Below the pieces are notes generated by a model. It was not told the origin of the DNA. It worked only from the letters and a program-made list of their open reading frames with translations, and did no database searches. The position numbers and the translations under genes are program-made. A stretch of 64,000 nucleotides of DNA from Brachycybe producta (Eukaryota > Arthropoda > Diplopoda > Playtdesmida > Andrognathidae), in assembly GCA_036925085.1 (NCBI GenBank), contig JAUPFP010000077.1:186001-250000 (forward strand), read 5' to 3'. Shown piece by piece: positions 12,721 to 25,548 of the stretch (positions are counted from its first letter, which is position 1; each line of letters opens with the position of its first letter).

Positions 12721-13699
12721 TTCTTCGACTTCTTCGACTTCGACTTCGACTTCTTCGACTTCGACTTCTTCGACTTCGACTTCTTCGACTTCGACTTCTT
12801 CGACTTCGACTTCTTCGACTTCGACTTCTTCGACTTCTTCGACTTCTTCGACTTCTTCGACTTCGACTTCTGCGTCTTCGACTTCTTCGACTTCGACTTC
12901 GACTTCTTCGACTTCGACTTCGACTTCGACTTCTTCGACTTCGACTTCTTCGACTTCGACTTCGACTTCTTCGACTACTTCGACTTCTTCGACTTCTTCG
13001 ACTACTTCGACTTCGACTACTTCGACTTAGACTTCTTCGACTTCGACTTCGACTTCTTCGACTACTTCGACTTCGACTACTTCGACTTCGACTACTTCGA
13101 CTTCGACTTCTTCGACTTCGACTTCGACTTCTTCGACTTCTTCGAATACTTCGACTTCGACTACTTCGACTTCAACTTCTTCGACTTCGACTTCGACTTC
13201 TTCGACTTCGACTTCTTCGACTTCGACTTCTTCGACTTCGACTTCTTCGACTTCGACTTCTTCGACTTCGACTTCTTCGACTTCGACTTCTTCGACTTCG
13301 ACTTCGACTTCTTCGACTTCGACATCGACTTCTTCGACTTCGACTTCTGCGTCTTCGACTTCTTCGACTTCGACTTCAACTTCTTCGACTTCGACTTCTT
13401 CGACTTCGACTTCTTCGACTACGACTTCTTCGACTTCGACTTCTTCGACTTCGACTTCTTCGACTTCGACTTCTTCGACTTCGACTTCTTCGACTTCGAC
13501 TTCTTCGGCTTCATCTTCGACTTCGACTTCGACTTCGACTTCGACTTCGACTTCGACTTCGACTTCGACTTCTTCGACTTCTTCGACTTCTTCGACTTCT
13601 TCGACTTCTTCGACTTCTTCGACTTCTTCGACTTCGACTTCTTCGACTTCGACTTCTTCGACTTCGACTTTGACTTCTTCGACTTCGACTTCGACTTCG

Positions 13700-16600
13700 A
13701 CTTCTTCGACTTCGACTTCTTCGACTTCGACTTCTTCGACTTCGACTTCTTCGACTTCGAATTCTTCGACTTCTTCGACTACTTCGACTTCTTCGACTAC
13801 TTCGACTTCGACTACTTCGACTTCGACTTCTTCGACTTCGACTTCGACTTCTTCGACTTCTTCGACTTCGACTTCGACTTCTTCGACTTCGACTTCTTCG
13901 ACTTCTTCGACTTCGACTTCGACTTCTTCGACTTCGACTTCTTCGACTTCGACTTCTTCGACTTCGACTTCTTCGACTTCGAATTCTTCGACTTCGAATT
14001 CTTCGACTTCTTCGACTACTTCGACTACTTCGACTTCTTCGACTACTTCGACTTCGACTACTTCGACTTCGACTACTTCGACTTCTTCGACTTCGACTTC
14101 GACTTCTTCGACTTCGACCTCGACTTCTTCGACTACTTCGACTTCGACTACTTCGACTTCGACTACTTCGACTTCGACTTCTTCGACTTCGACTTCGACT
14201 TCGACTTCGACTTCGACTTCGACTTCTTCGACTTCTTCGACTTCTTCGACTTCTTCGACTTCGACTTCTTCGACTTCGACTTCTTCGACTTCGACTTCTT
14301 CGACTTCGACTTCTTCGACTTCGACTTCTTCGACTTCGACTTCTTCGACTTCGACTTCTTCGACTTCGACTTCTTCGACTTCGACTTCTTCGACTTCGAC
14401 TTCTTCGACTTCGACTTCTTCGACTTCGACTTCTTCGACTTCGACTTCTTCGACTTCGACTTCTTCGACTTCGACTTCTTCGACTTCGACTTCTTCGGCT
14501 TCGACTTCTTCGACTTCGACTTCTTCGGCTTCGACTTCTTCGACTTCGACTTCGACTTCTTCGACTTCGACTTCGATTTGGACTTCTTCGACTTCGACTT
14601 CGACTTCTTCGACTTTTTCGACTTCGACTTCGACTTCTTCGACTTCGACTTCGACTTCTTCGACTTCGACTTCTTCGACTTCGACTTCTTCGACTTCGAC
14701 TTCTTCGACTTCGACTTCTTCGACTTCGACTTCTTCGACTTCGACTTCTTCGACTTCGACTTCTTCGACTTCGACTTCGACTTCTTCGACTTCGACTTCT
14801 TCGACTTCGACTGCTGCGTCTTCGACTTCTTCGACTTCGACTTCAACTTCTTCGACTTCTTCGACTTCGACTTCTTCGACTTCGACTTCTTCGACTTCGA
14901 CTTCTTCGACTACGACTTCTTCGACTTCGACTTCTTCGACTTCGACTTCTTCGACTTCGACTTCTTCGACTTCGACTTCTTCGACTTCGACTTCTTCGAC
15001 TTCGACTTCTTCGGCTTCATCTTCGACTTCGACTTCGACTTCGACTTCGACTTCGACTTCGACTTCGACTTCGACTTCGACTTCGACTTCTTCGACTTCT
15101 TCGACTTCGACTTCGACTTCTTCGACTTCGACTTCTTCGACTTCGACTTCTTCGACTTCGACTTCTTCGACTTCGACTTCTTCGACTTCGACTTCTTCGA
15201 CTTCTTCGACTTCGACTTCTGCGTCTTCGACTTCTTCGACTTCGACTTCGACTTCTTCGACTTCGACTTCGACTTCTTCGACTTCGACTTCTTCGACTTC
15301 GACTTCGACTTCTTCGACTTCGTCTTCTTCGACTTCTTCGACTTCGACTTCTTCGACTTCGACTTCGACTTCGACTTCGACTTCTTCGACTTCGACTTCG
15401 ACTTCTTCGACTTCGACTTCGACTTCTTCGACTTCTTCGACTTCGACTTCTTCGACTTCGACTTCGACTTCTTCGACTTCGACTTCTTCGACTACTTCGA
15501 CTTCGACTACTTCGACTTCGACTACTTCGACTTCGACTTCTTCGACTTCGACTTCGACTTCGACTTCTTCGACTTCTTCGAATACTTCGACTTCGACTAC
15601 TTCGACTTCAACTTCTTCGACTTCGACTTCGACTTCTTCGACTTCGACTTCTTCGACTTCGACTTCTTCGACTTCGACTTCTTCGACTTCGACTTCGACT
15701 TCTTCGACTTCTTCGAATACTTCGACTTCGACTACTTCGACTTCAACTTCTTCGACTTCGACTTCGACTTCTTCGACTTCGACTTCTTCGACTTCGACTT
15801 CGATTTGGACTTCTTCGACTTCGACTTCGACTTCTTCGACTTTTTCGACTTCGACTTCGACTTCTTCGACTTCGACTTCGACTTCTTCGACTTCGACTTC
15901 TTCGACTTCGACTTCTTCGACTTCGACTTCTTCGACTTCGACTTCTTCGACTTCGACTTCTTCGACTTCGACTTCGACTTCTTCGACTTCGACTTCTTCG
16001 ACTTCGACTTCTTCGACTTCGACTTCTGCGTCTTCGACTTCTTCGACTTCGACTTCAACTTCTTCGACTTCGACTTCTTCGACTTCGACTTCTTCGACTA
16101 CGACTTCTTCGACTTCGACTTCTTCGACTTCGACTTCTTCGACATCGACTTCTTCGACTTCGACTTCTTCGACTTCGACTTCTTCGGCTTCATCTTCGAC
16201 TTCGACTTCGACTTCGACTTCGACTTCGACTTCGACTTCTTCGACTTCTTCGACTTCTTCGACTTCTTCGACTTCGACTTCTTCGACTTCGACTTCTTCG
16301 ACTTCGACTTCTTCGACTTCTTCGACTTCTTCGACTTCTTCGACTTCGACTTCTTCGACTTCTTCGACTTCGACTTCTTCGACTTCGACTTCTTCGACTT
16401 CGACTTCGACTTCTTCGACTTCGACTTCTGCGTCTTCGACTTCTTCGACTTCGACTTCGACTTCTTCGACTTCGACTTCGACTTCTTCGACTTCGACTTC
16501 TTCGACTTCGACTTCGACTTCTTCGACTTCGTCTTCTTCGACTTCTTCGACTTCGACTTCTTCGACTTCGACTTCGACTTCGACTTCGACTTCGACTTCG

Positions 16601-19200
16601 ACTTCGACTTCTTCGACTTCGACTTCGACTTCTTCGACTTCGACTTCGACTTCTTCGACTTCTTCGACTTCGACTTCTTCGACTTCGACTTCGACTTCTT
16701 CGACTTCGACTTCTTCGACTACTTAGACTTCTTTGACTACTTAGACTTCTTCGACTACTTCGACTTCTTCGACTTCTTCGACTTCGAATTCTTCGACTTC
16801 TTCGACTACTTCGACTTCTTCGACTACTTCGACTTCGACTTCTTCGACTACTTCGACTTCGACTTCTTCGACTACTTCGACTTCGACTTCTTCGACTTCG
16901 ACTTCGACTTCTTCGACTTCGAATTCGACTTCTTCGACTTCGACTTCTTCGACTACTTCGACTTCTTCGACTTCTTCGACTACTTCTACTTCGACTACTT
17001 CGACTTAGACTTCTTCGACTTCGACTTCGACTTCCTCGACTACTTCGACTTCGACTACTTCGACTTCGACTACTTCGACTTCGACTTCTTTGACTTCGAC
17101 TTCGACTTCGACTTCTTCGACTTCTTCGAATACTTCGACTTCGACTACTTCGACTTCAACTTCTTCGACTTCGACTTCGACTTCTTCGACTTCGACTTCT
17201 TCGACTTCGACTTCTTCGACTTCGACTTCTTCGACTTCGACTTCTTCGACTTCGACTTCTTCGACTTCGACTTCTTCGACTTCGACTTCTTCGACTTCGA
17301 CTTCTTCGACTTCGACTTCTTCGACTTCGACTTCGACTTCTTCGACTTCGACTTCGACTTCTTCGACTTCGACTTCGACTTCTTCGACTTCGACTTCGAC
17401 TTCTTCGACTTCGACTTCTTCGACTTCGACTTCTTCGACTTCGACTTCTTCGACTTCGACCTCGACTTCTTCGACTTCGACTTCTTCGACTTCGACTTCT
17501 TCGACTTCGACTTCTTCGACTTCGACTTCTTCGACTTCGACTTCTTCGACTTCGACTTCTTCGACTTCTTCGAATACTTCGACTTCGACTACTTCGACTT
17601 CAACTTCTTCGACTTCGACTTCGACTTCTTCGACTTCGACTTCTTCGACTTTGACTTCTTCGACTTCGACTTCGACTTCGACTTCTTCGACTTCGACTTC
17701 TTCGACTTCGAATTCTTCGACTTCTTCGACTACTTCGACTTCTTCGACTACTTCGACTTCGACTACTTCGACTTCGACTTCTTCGACTTCGACTTCTTCG
17801 ACTTCGACTTCTTCGACTTCGACTTCTTCGACTTCGAATTCTTCGACTTCGAATTCTTCGACTTCTTCGACTACTTCGACTACTTCGACTTCTTCGACTA
17901 CTTCGACTTCGACTACTTCGACTTCGACTACTTCGACTTCGACTACTTCGACTTCTTCGACTTCGACTTCGACTTCTTCGACTTCGACCTCGACTTCTTC
18001 GACTACTTCGACTTCGACTACTTCGACTTCGACTACTTCGACTTCGACTTCGACTTCTTCGACTTCTTCGACTTCTTCGACTTCTTCGACTTCTTCGACT
18101 TCTTCGACTTCGACTTCTTCGACTTCGACTTCTTCGACTTCGACTTCTTCGACTTCGACTTCTTCGACTTCGACTTCTTCGACTTCGACTTCTTCGACTT
18201 CGACTTCTTCGACTTCGCCTTCTTCGACTTCGACTTCTTCGGCTTCGACTTCTTCGACTTCGACTTCTTCGGCTTCGACTTCTTCGACTTCGACTTCGAC
18301 TTCTTCGACTTCGACTTCGATTTGGACTTCTTCGACTTCGACTTCGACTTCTTCGACTTTTTCGACTTCGACTTCGACTTCTTCGACTTCGACTTCGACT
18401 TCTTCGACTTCGACTTCTTCGACTTCGACTTCTTCGACTTCGACTTCTTCGACTTCGACTTCTTCGACTTCGACTTCTTCGACTTCGACTTCGACTTCTT
18501 CGACTTCGACTTCTTCGACTTCGACTTCTTCGACTTCGACTTCTGCGTCTTCGACTTCTTCGACTTCGACTTCAACTTCTTCGACTTCTTCGACTTCGAC
18601 TTCTTCGACTTCGACTTCTTCGACTACGACTTCTTCGACTTCGACTTCTTCGACTTCGACTTCTTCGACTTCGACTTCTTCGACTTCGACTTCTTCGGCT
18701 TCATCTTCGACTTCGACTTCGACTTCGACTTCGACTTCGACTTCTTCGACTTCGACTTCTGCGTCTTCGACTTCTTCGACTTCGACTTCAACTTCTTCGA
18801 CTTCTTGGACTTCGACTTGTTCGACTTCGACTTCTTCGACTTCGACTTCTTCGACTTCGACTTCTTCGACTTCGACTTCGACTTCTTCGACTTCGACTTC
18901 TTCGACTTCTTCGACTTCTTCGACTTCTTCGACTTCTTCGACTTCGACTTCTTCGACTTCTTCGACTTCGACTTCTTCGACTTCGACTTCTTCGACTTCG
19001 ACTTCTTCGACTTCGACTTCTTCGACTTCGACTTCTTCGACTTCTTCGACTTCGACTTCTTCGACTTCGACTTCTTCGACTTCGACTTCTTCGACTTCGA
19101 CTTCTTCGACTTCGACTTCTTCGACTTCGACTTCTTCGACTTCGACTTCTTCGACTTCGACTTCTTCGACTTCGACTTCTTCGACTTCGACTTCTTCGAC
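13700..19200. repeat. Large tandem duplication, copy A (about 5.45 kb)
   Basis: The order and spacing of all landmarks from the GAATTC at 13759 to the 15-mer run ending near 19200 return about 5.45-5.46 kb downstream. The shift is 5445 bp on the left and 5460 bp from about 14.58 kb on, so copy B has one more 15-mer in the run before the TTCGGC units. A substitution at 14813 (TGC for TTC just before TGCGTC) is private to this copy. The end lies in a featureless 15-mer run, so boundaries are good to about 100 bp. Confidence 0.9.
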
Positions 19201-22200
19201 TTCGAATTCTTCGACTTCTTCGACTACTTCGACTTCTTCGACTACTTCGACTTCGACTACTTCGACTTCGACTTCTTCGACTTCGACTTCGACTTCTTCG
19301 ACTTCTTCGACTTCGACTTCGACTTCTTCGACTTCGACTTCTTCGACTTCTTCGACTTCGACTTCGACTTCTTCGACTTCGACTTCTTCGACTTCGACTT
19401 CTTCGACTTCGACTTCTTCGACTTCGAATTCTTCGACTTCGAATTCTTCGACTTCTTCGACTACTTCGACTACTTCGACTTCTTCGACTACTTCGACTTC
19501 GACTACTTCGACTTCGACTACTTCGACTTCTTCGACTTCGACTTCGACTTCTTCGACTTCGACCTCGACTTCTTCGACTACTTCGACTTCGACTACTTCG
19601 ACTTCGACTACTTCGACTTCGACTTCTTCGACTTCGACTTCGACTTCGACTTCGACTTCGACTTCGACTTCTTCGACTTCTTCGACTTCTTCGACTTCTT
19701 CGACTTCGACTTCTTCGACTTCGACTTCTTCGACTTCGACTTCTTCGACTTCGACTTCTTCGACTTCGACTTCTTCGACTTCGACTTCTTCGACTTCGAC
19801 TTCTTCGACTTCGACTTCTTCGACTTCGACTTCTTCGACTTCGACTTCTTCGACTTCGACTTCTTCGACTTCGACTTCTTCGACTTCGACTTCTTCGACT
19901 TCGACTTCTTCGACTTCGACTTCTTCGACTTCGACTTCTTCGACTTCGACTTCTTCGGCTTCGACTTCTTCGACTTCGACTTCTTCGGCTTCGACTTCTT
20001 CGACTTCGACTTCGACTTCTTCGACTTCGACTTCGATTTGGACTTCTTCGACTTCGACTTCGACTTCTTCGACTTTTTCGACTTCGACTTCGACTTCTTC
20101 GACTTCGACTTCGACTTCTTCGACTTCGACTTCTTCGACTTCGACTTCTTCGACTTCGACTTCTTCGACTTCGACTTCTTCGACTTCGACTTCTTCGACT
20201 TCGACTTCTTCGACTTCGACTTCTTCGACTTCGACTTCGACTTCTTCGACTTCGACTTCTTCGACTTCGACTTCTGCGTCTTCGACTTCTTCGACTTCGA
20301 CTTCAACTTCTTCGACTTCTTCGACTTCGACTTCTTCGACTTCGACTTCTTCGACTTCGACTTCTTCGACTACGACTTCTTCGACTTCGACTTCTTCGAC
20401 TTCGACTTCTTCGACTTCGACTTCTTCGACTTCGACTTCTTCGACTTCGACTTCTTCGACTTCGACTTCTTCGGCTTCATCTTCGACTTCGACTTCGACT
20501 TCGACTTCGACTTCGACTTCGACTTCGACTTCGACTTCGACTTCGACTTCTTCGACTTCTTCGACTTCGACTTCGACTTCTTCGACTTCGACTTCTTCGA
20601 CTTCGACTTCTTCGACTTCGACTTCTTCGACTTCGACTTCTTCGACTTCGACTTCTTCGACTTCTTCGACTTCGACTTCTGCGTCTTCGACTTCTTCGAC
20701 TTCGACTTCGACTTCTTCGACTTCGACTTCGACTTCTTCGACTTCGACTTCTTCGACTTCGACTTCGACTTCTTCGACTTCGTCTTCTTCGACTTCTTCG
20801 ACTTCGACTTCTTCGACTTCGACTTCGACTTCGACTTCGACTTCTTCGACTTCGACTTCGACTTCTTCGACTTCGACTTCGACTTCTTCGACTTCTTCGA
20901 CTTCGACTTCTTCGACTTCGACTTCGACTTCTTCGACTTCGACTTCTTCGACTACTTCGACTTCGACTACTTCGACTTCGACTACTTCGACTTCGACTTC
21001 TTCGACTTCGACTTCGACTTCGACTTCTTCGACTTCTTCGAATACTTCGACTTCGACTACTTCGACTTCAACTTCTTCGACTTCGACTTCGACTTCTTCG
21101 ACTTCGACTTCTTCGACTTCGACTTCTTCGACTTCGACTTCTTCGACTTCGACTTCGACTTCTTCGACTTCTTCGAATACTTCGACTTCGACTACTTCGA
21201 CTTCAACTTCTTCGACTTCGACTTCGACTTCTTCGACTTCGACTTCTTCGACTTCGACTTCGATTTGGACTTCTTCGACTTCGACTTCGACTTCTTCGAC
21301 TTTTTCGACTTCGACTTCGACTTCTTCGACTTCGACTTCGACTTCTTCGACTTCGACTTCTTCGACTTCGACTTCTTCGACTTCGACTTCTTCGACTTCG
21401 ACTTCTTCGACTTCGACTTCTTCGACTTCGACTTCGACTTCTTCGACTTCGACTTCTTCGACTTCGACTTCTTCGACTTCGACTTCTGCGTCTTCGACTT
21501 CTTCGACTTCGACTTCAACTTCTTCGACTTCGACTTCTTCGACTTCGACTTCTTCGACTACGACTTCTTCGACTTCGACTTCTTCGACTTCGACTTCTTC
21601 GACATCGACTTCTTCGACTTCGACTTCTTCGACTTCGACTTCTTCGGCTTCATCTTCGACTTCGACTTCGACTTCGACTTCGACTTCGACTTCGACTTCT
21701 TCGACTTCTTCGACTTCTTCGACTTCTTCGACTTCGACTTCTTCGACTTCGACTTCTTCGACTTCGACTTCTTCGACTTCTTCGACTTCTTCGACTTCTT
21801 CGACTTCGACTTCTTCGACTTCTTCGACTTCGACTTCTTCGACTTCGACTTCTTCGACTTCGACTTCGACTTCTTCGACTTCGACTTCTGCGTCTTCGAC
21901 TTCTTCGACTTCGACTTCGACTTCTTCGACTTCGACTTCGACTTCTTCGACTTCGACTTCTTCGACTTCGACTTCGACTTCTTCGACTTCGTCTTCTTCG
22001 ACTTCTTCGACTTCGACTTCTTCGACTTCGACTTCGACTTCGACTTCGACTTCGACTTCGACTTCGACTTCTTCGACTTCGACTTCGACTTCTTCGACTT
22101 CGACTTCGACTTCTTCGACTTCTTCGACTTCGACTTCTTCGACTTCGACTTCGACTTCTTCGACTTCGACTTCTTCGACTACTTAGACTTCTTTGACTAC

Positions 22201-22206
22201 TTAGAC
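16747..22206. repeat. HOR segment, cassette to cassette, 5460 bp
   Basis: This is exactly one period of the 5.46-kb duplication, read from one cassette to the next. It contains the post-cassette GAATTC near 16787, GAATTCGAC near 16920, a rare TTCCTCGAC near 17032, TTAGAC near 17005, TTTGAC near 17090, GAATAC near 17570, the GAATTC/TAC block at about 17709-18045, CTCGAC near 17989 and GATTTGGAC at 18319. A second GAATTC/TAC block follows at about 19204-19620, and the segment closes with TTCGTC near 20783 and 21990. Confidence 0.87.
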
Positions 22207-24660
22207 TTCTTCGACTACTTCGACTTCTTCGACTTCTTCGACTTCGAATTCTTCGACTTCTTCGACTACTTCGACTTCTTCGACTACTTCGACTTCGACT
22301 TCTTCGACTACTTCGACTTCGACTTCTTCGACTACTTCGACTTCGACTTCTTCGACTTCGACTTCGACTTCTTCGACTTCGAATTCGACTTCTTCGACTT
22401 CGACTTCTTCGACTACTTCGACTTCTTCGACTTCTTCGACTACTTCTACTTCGACTACTTCGACTTAGACTTCTTCGACTTCGACTTCGACTTCCTCGAC
22501 TACTTCGACTTCGACTACTTCGACTTCGACTACTTCGACTTCGACTTCTTTGACTTCGACTTCGACTTCGACTTCTTCGACTTCTTCGAATACTTCGACT
22601 TCGACTACTTCGACTTCAACTTCTTCGACTTCGACTTCGACTTCTTCGACTTCGACTTCTTCGACTTCGACTTCTTCGACTTCGACTTCTTCGACTTCGA
22701 CTTCTTCGACTTCGACTTCTTCGACTTCGACTTCTTCGACTTCGACTTCTTCGACTTCGACTTCTTCGACTTCGACTTCTTCGACTTCGACTTCGACTTC
22801 TTCGACTTCGACTTCGACTTCTTCGACTTCGACTTCGACTTCTTCGACTTCGACTTCGACTTCTTCGACTTCGACTTCTTCGACTTCGACTTCTTCGACT
22901 TCGACTTCTTCGACTTCGACCTCGACTTCTTCGACTTCGACTTCTTCGACTTCGACTTCTTCGACTTCGACTTCTTCGACTTCGACTTCTTCGACTTCGA
23001 CTTCTTCGACTTCGACTTCTTCGACTTCTTCGAATACTTCGACTTCGACTACTTCGACTTCAACTTCTTCGACTTCGACTTCGACTTCTTCGACTTCGAC
23101 TTCTTCGACTTTGACTTCTTCGACTTCGACTTCGACTTCGACTTCTTCGACTTCGACTTCTTCGACTTCGAATTCTTCGACTTCTTCGACTACTTCGACT
23201 TCTTCGACTACTTCGACTTCGACTACTTCGACTTCGACTTCTTCGACTTCGACTTCTTCGACTTCGACTTCTTCGACTTCGACTTCTTCGACTTCGAATT
23301 CTTCGACTTCGAATTCTTCGACTTCTTCGACTACTTCGACTACTTCGACTTCTTCGACTACTTCGACTTCGACTACTTCGACTTCGACTACTTCGACTTC
23401 GACTACTTCGACTTCTTCGACTTCGACTTCGACTTCTTCGACTTCGACCTCGACTTCTTCGACTACTTCGACTTCGACTACTTCGACTTCGACTACTTCG
23501 ACTTCGACTTCGACTTCTTCGACTTCTTCGACTTCTTCGACTTCTTCGACTTCTTCGACTTCTTCGACTTCGACTTCTTCGACTTCGACTTCTTCGACTT
23601 CGACTTCTTCGACTTCGACTTCTTCGACTTCGACTTCTTCGACTTCGACTTCTTCGACTTCGACTTCTTCGACTTCGCCTTCTTCGACTTCGACTTCTTC
23701 GGCTTCGACTTCTTCGACTTCGACTTCTTCGGCTTCGACTTCTTCGACTTCGACTTCGACTTCTTCGACTTCGACTTCGATTTGGACTTCTTCGACTTCG
23801 ACTTCGACTTCTTCGACTTTTTCGACTTCGACTTCGACTTCTTCGACTTCGACTTCGACTTCTTCGACTTCGACTTCTTCGACTTCGACTTCTTCGACTT
23901 CGACTTCTTCGACTTCGACTTCTTCGACTTCGACTTCTTCGACTTCGACTTCGACTTCTTCGACTTCGACTTCTTCGACTTCGACTTCTTCGACTTCGAC
24001 TTCTGCGTCTTCGACTTCTTCGACTTCGACTTCAACTTCTTCGACTTCTTCGACTTCGACTTCTTCGACTTCGACTTCTTCGACTACGACTTCTTCGACT
24101 TCGACTTCTTCGACTTCGACTTCTTCGACTTCGACTTCTTCGACTTCGACTTCTTCGGCTTCATCTTCGACTTCGACTTCGACTTCGACTTCGACTTCGA
24201 CTTCTTCGACTTCGACTTCTGCGTCTTCGACTTCTTCGACTTCGACTTCAACTTCTTCGACTTCTTGGACTTCGACTTGTTCGACTTCGACTTCTTCGAC
24301 TTCGACTTCTTCGACTTCGACTTCTTCGACTTCGACTTCGACTTCTTCGACTTCGACTTCTTCGACTTCTTCGACTTCTTCGACTTCTTCGACTTCTTCG
24401 ACTTCGACTTCTTCGACTTCTTCGACTTCGACTTCTTCGACTTCGACTTCTTCGACTTCGACTTCTTCGACTTCGACTTCTTCGACTTCGACTTCTTCGA
24501 CTTCTTCGACTTCGACTTCTTCGACTTCGACTTCTTCGACTTCGACTTCTTCGACTTCGACTTCTTCGACTTCGACTTCTTCGACTTCGACTTCTTCGAC
24601 TTCGACTTCTTCGACTTCGACTTCTTCGACTTCGACTTCTTCGACTTCGACTTCTTCGAC
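19201..24660. repeat. Large tandem duplication, copy B (about 5.46 kb)
   Basis: This copy matches copy A in landmark order: GAATTC at 19204, GATTTGGAC at 20035 and 21262, the cassette at 22183, TTAGAC near 22465, GAATAC near 22588 and 23033, and GATTTGGAC at 23779. Even the rare TTGGAC-TTCGAC-TTG pair near 18805 has its twin near 24265. Lines 18901-19200 and 24361-24660 look identical. Divergence is so low that the event must be recent, or the two copies are being homogenised. Confidence 0.9.
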
Positions 24661-25548
24661 TTCGACTTCTTCGACTTCGACTTCTTCGACTTCGACTTCT
24701 TCGACTTCGACTTCTTCGACTTCGACTTCTTCGACTTCGACTTCTTCGACTTCGACTTCTTCGACTTCGACTTCTTCGACTTCGACTTCGACTTCTTCGA
24801 CTTCGACTTCTTCGACTTCGACTTCTTCGACTTCGACTTCTGCGTCTTCGACTTCTTCGACTTCGACTTCAACTTCTTCGACTTCTTCGACTTCGACTTC
24901 TTCGACTTCGACTTCTTCGACTACGACTTCTTCGACTTCGACTTCTTCGACTTCGACTTCTTCGACTTCGACTTCTTCGACTTCGACTTCTTCGACTTCG
25001 ACTTCTCCGGCTTCATCTTCGACTTCGACTTCGACTTCGACTTCGACTTCGACTTCGACTTCTTCGACTTCTTCGACTTCTTCGACTTCGACTTCGACTT
25101 CTTCGACTTCGACTTCTTCGACTTCGACTTCTTCGACTTCGACTTCTTCGACTTCGACTTCTTCGACTTCGACTTCTTCGACTTCGACTTCTTCGACTTC
25201 GACTTCTTCGACTTCTTCGACTTCTTCGACTTCGACTTCTTCGACTTCGACTTCTGCGTCTTCGACTTCTTCGACTTCGACTTCGACTTCTTCGACTTCG
25301 ACTTCGACTTCTTCGACTTCGACTTCTTCGACTTCGTCTTCTTCGACTTCTTCGACTTCGACTTCTTCGACTTCGACTTCGACATCGACTTCGACTTCTT
25401 CGACTTCGACTTCGACTTCTTCGACTTCGACTTCGACTTCTTCGACTTCTTCGACTTCGACTTCTTCGACTTCGACTTCTTCGACTTCGACTTCGACTTC
25501 TTCGACTTCGACTTCTTCGACTACTTAGACTTCTTTGACTACTTAGAC
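22207..25548. repeat. HOR segment, cassette to cassette, 3342 bp
   Basis: The first 2.45 kb repeats the start of the previous segment with a constant 5460-bp shift. Beyond about 24665 it lacks the second GAATTC/TAC block and instead runs through 15-mers into TGCGTC (about 24841), TACGAC, an unusual TCCGGCTTCATC near 25005, a 6-mer run, TGCGTC near 25257 and TTCGTC near 25336. It is a shorter, simpler form of the period. Confidence 0.85.

Larger units (their letters stand above)
9958..16746. repeat. Compound HOR segment, about 6.8 kb, with internal cassettes lost
   Basis: The start follows the standard order: TTAGAC near 10201, GAATAC near 10337, TTCAAC, and TGCATC near 10542, a variant of the usual TGCGTC. 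The order of later landmarks shows about three periods. GATTTGGAC occurs at 11692, 12268, 14575 and 15802, TGCGTC at about 11963, 12503, 12870, 13347, 14815, 15220 and 16027, and lone TTAGAC at about 13026. At about 12960-13030 the sequence passes from a period end straight to TAC units and TTAGAC, so a cassette and its GAATTC block are missing there. From about 13700 it belongs to the 5.46-kb duplication. Confidence 0.8.

Noticed and set aside
17090-22186. Long plus-strand frame of Ser/Thr repeats (about 1,700 codons), mucin-like at first sight; similar frames across the window
   Set aside because: It has no ATG (the first possible start is TTG), no signal peptide, and no non-repeat part. 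Other frames are open over the same DNA. Variants change the amino acid as often as not (Asn, Ala, Ile-Trp, Leu). Its length follows from units that are multiples of three.
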